From JALORV01 sp963766365 (GTDB taxonomy: Bacteria; Pseudomonadota; Gammaproteobacteria; Burkholderiales; Burkholderiaceae_F), in NCBI GenBank assembly GCA_963766365.1, contig CAVXZK010000010.1, positions 124,001 through 188,000 on the forward strand: 64,000 nucleotides of DNA, written 5' to 3'. Shown piece by piece: positions 17,977 through 27,566 of the stretch (positions within the stretch are counted from its first letter, which is position 1; each line of letters opens with the position of its first letter). The notes beneath the pieces were generated by a model, which saw nothing but the letters and a program-made list of their open reading frames with translations, was not told where the DNA came from and made no database searches. A program made the position numbers and the translations under genes.

Positions 17977-20028
17977 ATGAACGATTCTTCACCTCTCCGC
18001 GCGGTTCCGGCGGCAATGCGCGTAAACATGGCCAACGCCATCCGGGCGCTGGCGATGGACGCGGTGCAGAGGGCCAATTCGGGTCATCCCGGCATGCCGA
18101 TGGGCATGGCGGAGATCGCGGTGGCACTTTGGGGCGCGCACCTTGCGCACAGTCCCGCCAATCCGCACTGGCCGAATCGCGACCGTTTCGTGCTCTCCAA
18201 CGGGCACGGTTCGATGCTGCAGTACGCGCTGTTGCATCTGACCGGCTACGACCTGCCCATAGAAGAGCTGGTGAACTTCCGCCAGATGCACAGCCGCACG
18301 CCGGGCCACCCCGAGGTCGGCGTCACGCCGGGCGTGGAAACAACCACCGGGCCGCTCGGGCAGGGACTGGCCAACGCGGTCGGCATGGCGCTCGCCGAGC
18401 GGTTGCTCGCGCACGAGTTCAACCGGCCGGGCTTTCCCCTGGTGGATCACCACACTTACGTGCTGCTCGGAGACGGCTGCCTGATGGAGGGCATTTCGCA
18501 CGAGGTGGCCTCGCTCGCCGGCGTATGGCAGCTCTCCAAGCTGATCGCCATCTACGACGACAACGGCATTTCGATCGACGGCGAGGTCGGGCACTGGTTC
18601 GCCGATGACACCGCGGCCCGATTCCGCGCCTATGGCTGGAACGTCATCGGCCCGATAGACGGCCATGATGTCTCTGCGGTCGATGAGGCGATCGGCGCCG
18701 CGAGGCGCAGCGACAAGCCGAATCTCATCATCGCCCGGACCGTGATCGGCATGGGATCGCCGAATCGCGCCGGGACTGAGAAAGCGCACGGCGAGGCGCT
18801 CGGTGAGGCCGAGATCGCCGCAACGCGAGCCAAGATCGGCTGGCCGCATGCGCCGTTCGAGGTGCCAGCCGAGGTCTATCGCGCGTGGGATGCGCGTCCG
18901 GCGGGTGCGCGTAAGGAAGCCGCGTGGCAGGCGCTGTTCGATGGTTACGCGCGCGCCCATGCGCACGAGGCCGCCGAGTTCCGGCGCCGCGTGCAAGGCA
19001 CGCTGCCCATGCAGTTCGCGCAGGTGCTGGCACAGGCGGTCGACGCCGCTGCAGAAAAGAAGGAGACGGTCGCCACGCGCAAGGCCTCGCAGCTGGCGCT
19101 CGACGTGCTCGGAAAAGCATTGCCGGAGATGCTGGGCGGCTCGGCGGATCTCACCGGCAGCAACCTCACCCGGTGGAACAACGCCGGTACCCTGAAGCCC
19201 GGCGGCGAGTTTCACTTCGGCCGTCACGTGCACTATGGTGTGCGCGAGTTCGGCATGAGCGCGATCGCCAATGGCATTGCGCTGCACGGCGGCTACCTGC
19301 CGTTCGTGGGCACCTTCCTCACGTTCGCCGACTATTCGCGCAACGCGCTGCGGATGGCGGCGTTGATGAAGCAGCGCGTGATTTTCGTGTTCACGCACGA
19401 TTCGATCGGCCTGGGCGAGGATGGACCGACGCACCAGTCCGTCGAGCACGCCGCCAGCCTGCGGCTGATTCCGAACATGGACCTCTGGCGTCCCTGCGAC
19501 ACCGTCGAGACGCTGGTGGCATGGGGCGCGGCTGCCATGCGCAGCGACGGGCCGACCTGCCTGCTGTTCTCGCGCCAGGCCGTGCCGTTCGTACGCACCG
19601 CTACCGACGTCGGGGCGATCCGCAAGGGTGCCTATGTGCTTTCCGAGGCTGCAGGCGGCGTCGCCAAGGCGCGCGCGGTGATCATCGCCACGGGTTCGGA
19701 ACTGCCGCTTGCGGTGGAAGCGCAGAAGGCACTGGCGGCGGCCGGCGTGCCGGTGCGGGTGGTATCGATGCCGTCAACCACGGTGTTCGACCGGCAGGGC
19801 GCCGAGTACAAGGCGAGCGTGCTGCCCGCCGGGTTGCCGCGCGTCGCCATCGAGGCGGGCGTCACCGATTTCTGGTGGAAATACGTGCGCGCCGAGGGTG
19901 CGGTCATCGGTGTCGACAGCTTCGGCGAATCGGCGCCGGCAAGCGCCCTGTTCAAGCATTTCGGATTCACTGTCGACAACGTCGTCGCCACCGTGAACGC
20001 AGTCATCGCCGGGGGGAAGAAAAAGTGA
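17977..20028 (+). CDS. tkt: Transketolase
   Basis: A 683-residue transketolase, which moves two-carbon units between sugar phosphates in the pentose phosphate pathway or Calvin cycle using thiamine diphosphate. Motifs in order: NSGHPGMPMGMAE (substrate histidine), the TTGPLGQGLANAVGMA loop, the ThDP motif beginning LGDGCLMEGISHE, and in the second half LGEDGPTHQ(SVEH) with the catalytic histidine. The ATG at 17977 gives family length (~665); the frame is open upstream to 17776 without a better site. Its stop overlaps the GTG start of gap (GTGA). Confidence 0.96.
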   Translation: MNDSSPLRAVPAAMRVNMANAIRALAMDAVQRANSGHPGMPMGMAEIAVALWGAHLAHSPANPHWPNRDRFVLSNGHGSMLQYALLHLTGYDLPIEELVNFRQMHSRTPGHPEVGVTPGVETTTGPLGQGLANAVGMALAERLLAHEFNRPGFPLVDHHTYVLLGDGCLMEGISHEVASLAGVWQLSKLIAIYDDNGISIDGEVGHWFADDTAARFRAYGWNVIGPIDGHDVSAVDEAIGAARRSDKPNLIIARTVIGMGSPNRAGTEKAHGEALGEAEIAATRAKIGWPHAPFEVPAEVYRAWDARPAGARKEAAWQALFDGYARAHAHEAAEFRRRVQGTLPMQFAQVLAQAVDAAAEKKETVATRKASQLALDVLGKALPEMLGGSADLTGSNLTRWNNAGTLKPGGEFHFGRHVHYGVREFGMSAIANGIALHGGYLPFVGTFLTFADYSRNALRMAALMKQRVIFVFTHDSIGLGEDGPTHQSVEHAASLRLIPNMDLWRPCDTVETLVAWGAAAMRSDGPTCLLFSRQAVPFVRTATDVGAIRKGAYVLSEAAGGVAKARAVIIATGSELPLAVEAQKALAAAGVPVRVVSMPSTTVFDRQGAEYKASVLPAGLPRVAIEAGVTDFWWKYVRAEGAVIGVDSFGESAPASALFKHFGFTVDNVVATVNAVIAGGKKK

Positions 20029-21035
20029 CCATCAAAGTTGCCATCAATGGCTATGGCCGTATCGGCCGCAACATCCTGCGCGCGCACTACGAAGGCGGCA
20101 AGAAGCACGACATTCAGATCGTCGCGATCAACGATCTCGGTGATCCGAAGACCAATGCACACCTGACCAAGTACGACACCGCGCACGGCACCTTCCCGGG
20201 CTCGGTCAGCGTCGACGGCGATTCGATGGTCGTCAACGGTGACCGGATCAAGGTGCTCGCCAACCGCAACCCGGCCGAACTGCCGTGGGCGTCGCTCGGC
20301 GTCGATGTCGTCCTGGAGTGCACCGGGTTCTTCACCACCAAGGAAAAGGCGTCGGCGCACCTTAAGGGTGGTGCGAAGAAGGTGATCATCTCCGCGCCCG
20401 GTGGCAAGGACGTCGATGCGACGGTCGTGTACGGCGTCAACGACGGTGTGCTGAAGGCCGCCCACACGGTCATTTCGAACGCGTCGTGCACGACCAACTG
20501 CTTGGCGCCGTTGGTCAAGCCGCTGCACGAGAAGATCGGCCTTGTGACGGGTCTTATGACGACCATTCACGCCTACACCAACGACCAGGTGTTGACCGAC
20601 GTCTATCACGAGGACCTGCGCCGCGCGCGCGCAGCGGCCCACAACATGATCCCGACCAAGACCGGCGCTGCTGCGGCAGTGGGCCTGGTCATGCCCGAGC
20701 TGAACGGCAAGCTGGACGGCTTCGCGATCCGTGTACCGACGATCAACGTGTCGATCGTCGACCTCTCGTTCATCGCCGCGCGCGACACGACGGTTGATGA
20801 AGTGAACGGGATCATGAAGGCCGCCGCCGCGGGTGAACTGGCCGGCGTCCTCGGTTACAACGCCGATCCGCTGGTCTCGAGTGACTTCAACCATGACGCG
20901 CGGTCGTCGATTTTCGACTCCACGTTGACCAAGGTCTCAGGGCGCCTCGTCAAGGTGACGAGCTGGTACGACAACGAGTGGGGATTCAGCAACCGGATGC
21001 TCGACACGACGGTTGCGCTGATGGCCGCCAGGTAA
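20025..21035 (+). CDS. gap: Glyceraldehyde-3-phosphate dehydrogenase, type I
   Basis: A 336-residue GAPDH: NAD-binding start VAINGYGRIGRNILRA, the catalytic SNASCTTNCLAP with the active-site cysteine, TIHAYTNDQ, RRARAAAHNMIPT and the C-terminal SWYDNEWGFSNRM. It interconverts glyceraldehyde 3-phosphate and 1,3-bisphosphoglycerate in glycolysis or gluconeogenesis. The GTG at 20025 overlaps the tkt stop by four bases and gives the correct N terminus; the longer open frame before it runs through tkt in another frame and is not real. Confidence 0.97.
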   Translation: MTIKVAINGYGRIGRNILRAHYEGGKKHDIQIVAINDLGDPKTNAHLTKYDTAHGTFPGSVSVDGDSMVVNGDRIKVLANRNPAELPWASLGVDVVLECTGFFTTKEKASAHLKGGAKKVIISAPGGKDVDATVVYGVNDGVLKAAHTVISNASCTTNCLAPLVKPLHEKIGLVTGLMTTIHAYTNDQVLTDVYHEDLRRARAAAHNMIPTKTGAAAAVGLVMPELNGKLDGFAIRVPTINVSIVDLSFIAARDTTVDEVNGIMKAAAAGELAGVLGYNADPLVSSDFNHDARSSIFDSTLTKVSGRLVKVTSWYDNEWGFSNRMLDTTVALMAAR

Positions 21036-21294
21036 GCAAACGGGCAGGGAAAGCCCCGGTCCGCCCCCCGGGGACTCCGGTAGGACGTTCGTCTGAGGTT
21101 GCGGCATGCGTTCAAAGGTCCGCACCTGAAGTAATCTCAACCACGGCGTCGTGCGTTAGGCGAGAACTGGCCGGTTCTCGCTGCGCTCGGTACAGATTTT
21201 TGGCCGCTTTTCCGGGCCTGCATCGGGCCTGTGCCTGCCAGCATCTGCCCTTGGCGCGGGCAATGTCCTGCCGACCGTTCGGGAGTCTGATCTG

Positions 21295-23631
21295 GTGATG
21301 CGTCCTGTCCACAGCGTTGTCCTCGTCGCGGTCGCTGGTACCTGCATTGCGTGGCCGGCCTCGGTGGCGTTCTCCACCGGCGTCATGACGCCAAAGCACG
21401 CCAAACTGGTCGGCTTGACGGCGACGCACAAGGTGCGTGAGCAGGTGGTCGACAAGCTGATCGTGCGCGTGCGTCCGATGGAATTTGAGAGCGAGCCGTC
21501 GATCAGCAACAGCCGCCTACAGGCGCTGTCGCGCGTGGCCGGAGCACGCCTGGCGCGGATGCGCACGCTGGCCAGCGGCTCGCACCTGATGCGACTCGAC
21601 CGACCGATGACGGTTTCCGAAGCGCGCGCGATGGCGGCGCGCCTGGTCCGTGACGGCGACGTGCAGTACGCCGAGCCCGACATCCTGTTCAAGAAGGCGG
21701 CGCTGCCGAACGAGCGGCGCTTCACGCAGTGGCAGTGGAATCTGTTCGCGCCGGCATCGATCTACTCGTCCGACAACGTGACGGTCCCCGCGACCGGGGG
21801 CGCCAACCTGCCGGGCGCCTGGGACCTGACCAACGGATCGAGTGCAGTCACCATCGCGGTCATCGACACCGGCATCACCAATCACAAGGACCTGAACGGA
21901 ATCGACGGCGGCGCGACCTATACCCCTGTCGGGCGCTTCCTGCCGGGCTACGACTTCGTGTCGAGCGGCATCGGCACGGGGCTGCCGACCAATTTCATCG
22001 CGAACGACGGCGATGGTCGCGATGCCGACCCGTCCGACCCGGGTGACTGGATCACGGCGGCCGACAAGGCCTCGTATCCGACGGACTGCGAGGACGGTGC
22101 GATCGGAGTATCGGACTCAACGTGGCACGGGACCCACATGACGGGAGTGGCTGCCGCCACCGCCAACAATGCGGAGGGCATCGCCGGCATCGGCTGGAAT
22201 GTCCGGGTCCTGCCCGTGCGTGCGCTGGGCAAGTGCGGCGGCAGCCTGTCCGACATTGCCGACGCGATTCGCTGGGCTTCCGGCGCGCCGCCTGCGGACG
22301 GCCGGACCTGGCAGCAGAACGGAGTGACCGTTGGTCCGAATCCGACCCCCGCACAGGTGATCAGTCTGAGCCTGGGCGGCGACACGTCCTGCAGTGCCGA
22401 GATGAAGGGTGCGGTCGATGCCGCACACGCTCAAGGCTCGGTCATCGTTGCGGCGACCGGCAATGACGGCGTCGAAGGTCTGATCTCGCCGGCCATCTGC
22501 GAAAACGTCATCGCAGTCACGGCGCACGCAATCAACGGCGAGAATGCCGACTACGCCAACATCGCCAGCGTTGCGTCGCCCAAGACAGACATGCTGAGCG
22601 CTCCCGGCGGGGGGCCGCCGGTTCAGCTCGGCAGCGGCACGGCGATCGACAACGACAGCTTCTCCGGCTACTACATTCACTCCACCGTGCTGTTCGGCCC
22701 GACGACCCCGACCAGCTCAACGCCGGGAGGCAGTACGGGTTCGGCCTATTCCGGCTTTGTCGGCACCAGTCCGGCAACTCCTCACGTCGCGGCCGTCGCG
22801 GCCCTGATCAAGTCGATCTCGCCTGAGGCGACTGCCCCACAGATCCGAAGCTTTCTCACCTCCAGCGTGCGTCCTTACCCGGCCGGCAGTGCGTGCGCTC
22901 CGGGAGGCTCATTTGCAGGCCGCTGCGGCGCCGGTCTTCTGGACGCCGAACGCGCACTGCAGGCCGTCCCTAATGCACTTCCGTTTGCAGTGGCTGGGGC
23001 TGACCAGGTCGTCATCCCCGGATCGACGGTCACGCTGGACGGCAGTTCGAGCAAGGCGCTCAGTGGCAAGGTGCTGACGGCCTACGAGTGGTCCCAGACT
23101 GCGGGCACGCCGACCGTCGCACTGGCGACACCGAATGCCGCCACGACGACCTTCACCGCTCCGGCGAGCGGTACGCTGACCTTCCTGCTGCGGGTCACGG
23201 ACAGCGAAGCGAAGACCGGCAGCGACTCCGTTGTCGTTCGCGTCAACAACCCGCCCGTGGCGGCCGCGCCGCCCGCCGCGCAGAGCGTTCCGGCCGGAGC
23301 GGTCGTGTCATTCACGGTGACGGGCTCGGACGCCGACGGCGACGCGCTGACCTTCGTGGCGACCGCGGGATCCACCGTACCGTTCACCGCCCTGTCACCG
23401 AGCGGGCAGTTCACCTGGAACACCGCCGGTGTCCCGCCCGGCAACTATCAACTTGTCTACTTCGCCACCGACGGCGTGTCGGAGAGCGCAGCGCAGACCG
23501 TGCCGATCACTGTGGGTGCGGGGAGTCTCGGAACCGGTGGTGGCGGTGGTGGCGGGGCGCTAGCGTGGCTGCAAATGCTGCTGCTCGCGGCGCTGCTTGT
23601 CGCGCCGGTGGTCCGCCAACGCGAACGCTAG
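21295..23631 (+). CDS. Subtilisin-like S8 serine protease with GlyGly-CTERM sorting tail
   Basis: A 778-residue secreted protease: signal peptide (about 1-25), inhibitor-like propeptide, and an S8 catalytic domain (~165-540) with AVIDTGITN (Asp), WHGTHMTGVAAA (His) and GTSPATPHVAAVAAL (Ser). Two Ig-like domains follow: PKD-type (~570-650) and a cadherin-like one (~655-745). The C terminus reads GTGGGGGGGALAWL, a hydrophobic segment, then RQRER: the GlyGly-CTERM signal cut by rhombosortase. The 3' end overlaps the convergent rhombosortase gene by 72 bases. GTG at 21295 lies 9 bases after GGGAG; ATG at 21298 is the alternative. Confidence 0.93.
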   Translation: MMRPVHSVVLVAVAGTCIAWPASVAFSTGVMTPKHAKLVGLTATHKVREQVVDKLIVRVRPMEFESEPSISNSRLQALSRVAGARLARMRTLASGSHLMRLDRPMTVSEARAMAARLVRDGDVQYAEPDILFKKAALPNERRFTQWQWNLFAPASIYSSDNVTVPATGGANLPGAWDLTNGSSAVTIAVIDTGITNHKDLNGIDGGATYTPVGRFLPGYDFVSSGIGTGLPTNFIANDGDGRDADPSDPGDWITAADKASYPTDCEDGAIGVSDSTWHGTHMTGVAAATANNAEGIAGIGWNVRVLPVRALGKCGGSLSDIADAIRWASGAPPADGRTWQQNGVTVGPNPTPAQVISLSLGGDTSCSAEMKGAVDAAHAQGSVIVAATGNDGVEGLISPAICENVIAVTAHAINGENADYANIASVASPKTDMLSAPGGGPPVQLGSGTAIDNDSFSGYYIHSTVLFGPTTPTSSTPGGSTGSAYSGFVGTSPATPHVAAVAALIKSISPEATAPQIRSFLTSSVRPYPAGSACAPGGSFAGRCGAGLLDAERALQAVPNALPFAVAGADQVVIPGSTVTLDGSSSKALSGKVLTAYEWSQTAGTPTVALATPNAATTTFTAPASGTLTFLLRVTDSEAKTGSDSVVVRVNNPPVAAAPPAAQSVPAGAVVSFTVTGSDADGDALTFVATAGSTVPFTALSPSGQFTWNTAGVPPGNYQLVYFATDGVSESAAQTVPITVGAGSLGTGGGGGGGALAWLQMLLLAALLVAPVVRQRER

Positions 23632-24198
23632 GCCGAGCGCCGTTCCGCTGACAGCACCGAGCAGGTGCGCCTGCGGAACGACGGCAGCGCCGAGCCAGTC
23701 GGCATGAGGCAGGGCCTCTCCGGCCGGCTGCTCGAGCGCGACCTTGATCCAGCCCCCGAAAACGAGCGCCGCCGGCAGCCAGAGCGAACGCAGGTCGCGC
23801 GGCCGGGTTCGCAGCAGCCACACGGCGGAGCCGGCGAAGAAGAGCGCATGCAGTGCGCCCGACAGGCCGCGGTACCAGGCAATGCCGGGAAAGAAGGCGG
23901 CGAGTCCGAGACTGATCACCAGCGCTGAGGCCAGAAGCACCGCAAGTTGCCGCCCCACGCCCAGGTCCGGTGAGAACAGTCGCGCAACGATCAGCAGCGC
24001 AAGCGCATTGATCAGCGCGTGCGGCCAGTTGACATGGACCAGATGGCCAGTGAGCAAGCGCCACGGTTCGCTGGCCAGCAGCGCACGCCGGTACTCGAGG
24101 GTTTCGGTGATGCCGAGCGCCGTCAGCAACAGCGCAGCGGCTGCAACCGCCAGCGCGTAGCGCTCGGCCATCGAGAAAGTCAGGATGCGCATCGGCAT
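23560..24198 (-). CDS. rrtA: Rhombosortase (rhomboid-family intramembrane protease)
   Basis: A 212-residue membrane protein with about six hydrophobic segments. Rhomboid landmarks are HVNWPHALINALAL (near 55-68), the catalytic serine Ser113 in RGLSGALHALFF and the histidine His178 in AQAHLLGAVSG. Together with the GlyGly-CTERM protease encoded tail-to-tail next to it, this identifies it as a rhombosortase, which cuts the GlyGly-CTERM tail in the inner membrane during export. It has a basic, Q-rich C-terminal tail encoded opposite the protease's own tail. No strong ribosome binding site marks the start; 24192 is an alternative. Confidence 0.9.
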   Translation of the reverse strand: MPMRILTFSMAERYALAVAAAALLLTALGITETLEYRRALLASEPWRLLTGHLVHVNWPHALINALALLIVARLFSPDLGVGRQLAVLLASALVISLGLAAFFPGIAWYRGLSGALHALFFAGSAVWLLRTRPRDLRSLWLPAALVFGGWIKVALEQPAGEALPHADWLGAAVVPQAHLLGAVSGTALGLAFALADHRRDKQRREQQHLQPR

Positions 24199-24217
24199 TC
24201 GGAGCAACTGCGGCTCG

Positions 24218-24223
24218 TATAAT
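24218..24223 (+). promoter_or_regulatory. -10 box for pgk
   Basis: A perfect TATAAT at 24218-24223, 80 bases before the pgk ATG, with no good -35 (GCATTC at 17-base spacing). It lies just upstream of the divergent rrtA start. It suggests that pgk has its own transcription start, separate from tkt-gap, as expected if the protease and rhombosortase genes interrupted an older operon. Confidence 0.45.
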
Positions 24224-24302
24224 GCCGAACTCCTCAATTGTGCGCCGCTCGTTTGTCGCGGCGCGCAATGCACCGGCTCAAAACCACCCCCGTCCTCGAT
24301 CC

Positions 24303-25505
24303 ATGCGCGTTCGAACTCTCGAAGAACTTTCCCGCAGCGGGCAACTCGCTGGCCGACGTGTCTTCATCCGCTCTGACCTCAACGTTCCGCTCGATGACGC
24401 CGGCAAGATCACCGAGGACACGCGTATCCGTGCCTCGGTGCCTGCGATAAAGATGGCGCTCGACGCCGGCGCGGCCGTGATGGTCACCTCTCACCTCGGG
24501 CGGCCGACCGAGGGCGAACTGAAGCCCGAGGACTCGCTGGCACCGGTGGCGCGCCGGCTTGGCGAACTGCTCGGTCGCCCGGTGGCACTGAAGGCCAACT
24601 GGATCGACGGCGTCGCGGTCGCTGCGGGCGATGTCGTGCTGCTCGAAAATTGCCGCGTCAACAAGGGCGAGAAGAAGAACAGCGACGAGCTGGCGCGCAG
24701 GATTGCGGCGCTGGCCGACGTGTACGTCAACGACGCGTTCGGCACGGCCCACCGGGCCGAGGCCACCACGCACGGCGCTGCAAAGTTTGCACCGGTTGCC
24801 TGTGCCGGACCGCTGCTCGCCGCCGAGATCGAGGCGCTGGGCAAGGCGCTCGGCAATCCTAGGCGGCCGCTCGCCGCCATCGTTGCGGGATCCAAGGTTT
24901 CCACCAAGCTCACGCTGCTCAACAACCTGGCGCAGAAGGTCGACCGGCTGATCGTCGGCGGCGGCATTGCGAACACGTTCCTGCTCGCCGAGGGGTTTCC
25001 GATCGGCAAGTCGCTGGCCGAGCCGGATCTGGTGCCGGAGTGCAAGAAGGTGCTCGCGACGCTGGCGGCAAAGGGTGCCACCTTGCCCCTACCGATCGAT
25101 GTCGTGGTTGCGAAGGAGTTCTCGGCGACGGCTCCGGCGACCGTGCGGCGGGCCGATGACGTGCATCCGGACGAAATGATTCTGGACATCGGACCGCAGA
25201 GCGCGTTGTCCCTGTCGCACATGTTGCGCGATGCCGGCACGATCATCTGGAACGGGCCGGTGGGCGTGTTCGAGTTCGATGCCTTTGCCGACGGCACGCA
25301 CCAGATGGCGCTGGCGATCGCCGAGGCCACGGCCAACGGTGCGTTCTCGATTGCCGGGGGCGGCGACACGCTGGCGGCGATCGCCAAGTACGGCATCGCG
25401 GACCGCATCAGTTACATCTCGACGGGCGGCGGAGCCTTCCTTGAGTTTCTCGAGGGGAAAACCCTGCCCGCGATCGAAGTGCTGCAGTCTCGTGCTGCGG
25501 CCTGA
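24303..25505 (+). CDS. pgk: Phosphoglycerate kinase
   Basis: A 400-residue phosphoglycerate kinase. It carries RRVFIRSDLNVPLDD near the N terminus, the TSHLGRPTEG loop, VNDAFGTAHRAEATT, the hinge, and near the C terminus the nucleotide-binding GPVGVFEF and SIAGGGDTLAAI motifs. It transfers phosphate between 1,3-bisphosphoglycerate and ADP. The ATG at 24303 gives family length (~390-400); the longer frame from 24222 runs through the promoter region. The next gene begins 24 bases after the stop. Confidence 0.96.
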   Translation: MRVRTLEELSRSGQLAGRRVFIRSDLNVPLDDAGKITEDTRIRASVPAIKMALDAGAAVMVTSHLGRPTEGELKPEDSLAPVARRLGELLGRPVALKANWIDGVAVAAGDVVLLENCRVNKGEKKNSDELARRIAALADVYVNDAFGTAHRAEATTHGAAKFAPVACAGPLLAAEIEALGKALGNPRRPLAAIVAGSKVSTKLTLLNNLAQKVDRLIVGGGIANTFLLAEGFPIGKSLAEPDLVPECKKVLATLAAKGATLPLPIDVVVAKEFSATAPATVRRADDVHPDEMILDIGPQSALSLSHMLRDAGTIIWNGPVGVFEFDAFADGTHQMALAIAEATANGAFSIAGGGDTLAAIAKYGIADRISYISTGGGAFLEFLEGKTLPAIEVLQSRAAA

Positions 25506-25528
25506 CACGACAGCGAAAAGGAGTTGCG

Positions 25529-25969
25529 TTGAGCCGTTTTGCAGTTGCCGGGATCGACCATGTGCACATCTACGTACGCGATCGCGCTGCCGCGGCGCGG
25601 TGGTACGGGGCGGTGCTTGGGCTGCGCCGTGACCGCCGCTTTGCGGCCTGGGCGCGCGAAGTCGGTGGCCCACTAACCTTGACCGCGGCCGATGGCGCCA
25701 GCCACGTTGCACTGTTCGAAGATGATCGTCGTGCTGGGCACGGCACCACCGTCGCCCTGCGCACCGACGGCGAGGGCTTCGTGGCGTTTTCGAAGCGGGC
25801 GGCGCGCCTGCCCTTGTTCGACAAGCGGCGCCGTCAGGCCCGGCCGCGGCTGCAGGACCACGAGCAGTCGCTGTCGCTGTACTTCAACGATCCCGACGGC
25901 AACCCCGTTGAGCTGACGACCTACGACGTCGCCATTGCCCGCCTGCGCTTGCGCGCGACGTCGCTCTGA
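25529..25969 (+). CDS. VOC superfamily (glyoxalase-like) protein
   Basis: A 146-residue vicinal oxygen chelate protein with two beta-alpha-beta-beta-beta halves. The first half begins IDHVHIYVRDRAAAARWYG, with a histidine typical of metal binding; the last strand SLYFNDPDGNPVELTTYD carries the usual acidic metal ligand. Family members include glyoxalases, dioxygenases and resistance proteins, and the substrate cannot be inferred. The start is TTG at 25529, 5 bases after AAAAGGAG. It lies between pgk and pyk and ends 2 bases before pyk, so it is co-transcribed with central metabolism genes. Confidence 0.8.
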   Translation: MSRFAVAGIDHVHIYVRDRAAAARWYGAVLGLRRDRRFAAWAREVGGPLTLTAADGASHVALFEDDRRAGHGTTVALRTDGEGFVAFSKRAARLPLFDKRRRQARPRLQDHEQSLSLYFNDPDGNPVELTTYDVAIARLRLRATSL

Positions 25970-25971
25970 CC

Positions 25972-27408
25972 ATGGCACGCAGCACCAAGATCGTCGCCAC
26001 GCTGGGGCCCGCCTCGAGCGACCCGCTGGTGCTCGAGCGCATGCTTGCGGCAGGCGTCGATGTCGTGCGTTTCAATTTCTCGCACGGGTCTGCAGCCGAT
26101 CACCTCGAACGGGCGCAGCGGGTCCGCGAAGCGGCCGCGCGCATCGGCCGCGACATCGCAATCATGGCGGATCTCCAGGGCCCGAAGGTGCGCGTTGGCC
26201 GCTTCGAAAAAGGCCGGGTGATGCTGCGTCCGGGCGCCCCCTTCGTGCTGGATGCGAACGCCGAACTCGGCGACGAAGGGCGTGTCGGGCTCGACTACAA
26301 GGATCTGCCGAAGGATGTGCGCAGCGGCGACACGCTGCTGCTCAATGACGGCCTGATCGTGCTCGACGTCGAGCGTGTCGAAGGCAGCGAGATCCACGCG
26401 ACGGTGCGGATCGGCGGCGAGCTCTCGGACAACAAGGGCATCAACAAGCAGGGCGGCGGCCTCTCGGCGCCGGCGCTGACCGGCAAGGACGTGCGCGATA
26501 TCGAGACCGCGATGCAGTGCGGTGCCGACTACGTCGCCGTGTCGTTCGTGAAGAACCGCACCGACGTGGAGATGGCGCGTCAGTTGGCGACGATAGCCGG
26601 TGAGAAGCACGGCGTGCGGCCGCAGATCATCTCCAAGATCGAGCGCGCCGAAGCCGTCCCTCTGCTGAAGGAGATCCTCGAGGCGTCTGACGGCATCATG
26701 GTGGCGCGCGGTGACCTTGCTGTGGAAGTCGGCAACGCTGCCGTGCCCGCCCTGCAGAAGCGCATGATCAAGATGGCGCGTGCCGCGAATAAGCTGGCGA
26801 TCACGGCGACGCAGATGATGGAGTCCATGATCGTTAACGCGGTGCCGACGCGCGCCGAGGTCAGCGACGTTGCCAACGCCGTGCTCGACGGCACGGATGC
26901 AGTGATGCTGTCCGCCGAAACCGCGGCTGGCAAGTACCCGATCGAGGTGGTCGAGGCGATGGCCAGCATCGTGACGGAAGCCGACCGCTCCGAGCAGGTT
27001 GGTCTCGACACCAAGTTCATCGACCAGACGTTCACGCGGGTCGACCAGTCGATCGCCTACGGGGCGCTGTTTACCGCCTTCCATCTGCGCTGCGCCGCCA
27101 TCTGCGCACTGACCGAGTCCGGTTCGACGACGCTGTGGATGAGCCGCCACGATGTTGACATCCCGATTTATGCGCTGACGCCCAGTGCCGCCACGGCGCG
27201 ACGCCTGGCTCTTTACCGCAACGTGCGGCCGCTCCACTTCGCCGCCGGGGCGGACAGTGATACGGCGCTCGCGGCGGCGGAACGACTCTTGCTCGACAAG
27301 GGAGTCGTCAAGCGAGGCGACCTGATCGTCATAACGATCGGCGAGCCGATGGGCCAGGCCGGCGGCACGAATACCCTCAAGATCGTTCGGGTCGGCGAGC
27401 ACGCCTGA
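25972..27408 (+). CDS. pyk: Pyruvate kinase
   Basis: A 478-residue pyruvate kinase: TKIVATLGPASS at the start, NFSHGSAADH, MADLQGPKVRVG, the active-site strand (ISKIERAEAV), the MVARGDLAVEVG motif and MMESMIVNAVPTRAEVSDVANAVLDGTDAVMLS split over the characteristic helix. It converts phosphoenolpyruvate and ADP to pyruvate and ATP. The C-terminal domain (~350-478) is the regulatory, normally effector-binding, region. It starts 2 bases after the VOC gene. Confidence 0.97.
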   Translation: MARSTKIVATLGPASSDPLVLERMLAAGVDVVRFNFSHGSAADHLERAQRVREAAARIGRDIAIMADLQGPKVRVGRFEKGRVMLRPGAPFVLDANAELGDEGRVGLDYKDLPKDVRSGDTLLLNDGLIVLDVERVEGSEIHATVRIGGELSDNKGINKQGGGLSAPALTGKDVRDIETAMQCGADYVAVSFVKNRTDVEMARQLATIAGEKHGVRPQIISKIERAEAVPLLKEILEASDGIMVARGDLAVEVGNAAVPALQKRMIKMARAANKLAITATQMMESMIVNAVPTRAEVSDVANAVLDGTDAVMLSAETAAGKYPIEVVEAMASIVTEADRSEQVGLDTKFIDQTFTRVDQSIAYGALFTAFHLRCAAICALTESGSTTLWMSRHDVDIPIYALTPSAATARRLALYRNVRPLHFAAGADSDTALAAAERLLLDKGVVKRGDLIVITIGEPMGQAGGTNTLKIVRVGEHA

Positions 27409-27566
27409 CACGGCCGCTTCGCGGAGGCTTCGTCCGCGCTTCCGGGGTACAGCTCGTAACCCGGTTGGGGGGCTGCCGGGTCGCCGCGCGGTGCGGTCGC
27501 GCGCACGAGCGACCTCGCCTAAAATCATCAGTTGCCCGGTTCAATACATACACTCAGGAGAGGCCC

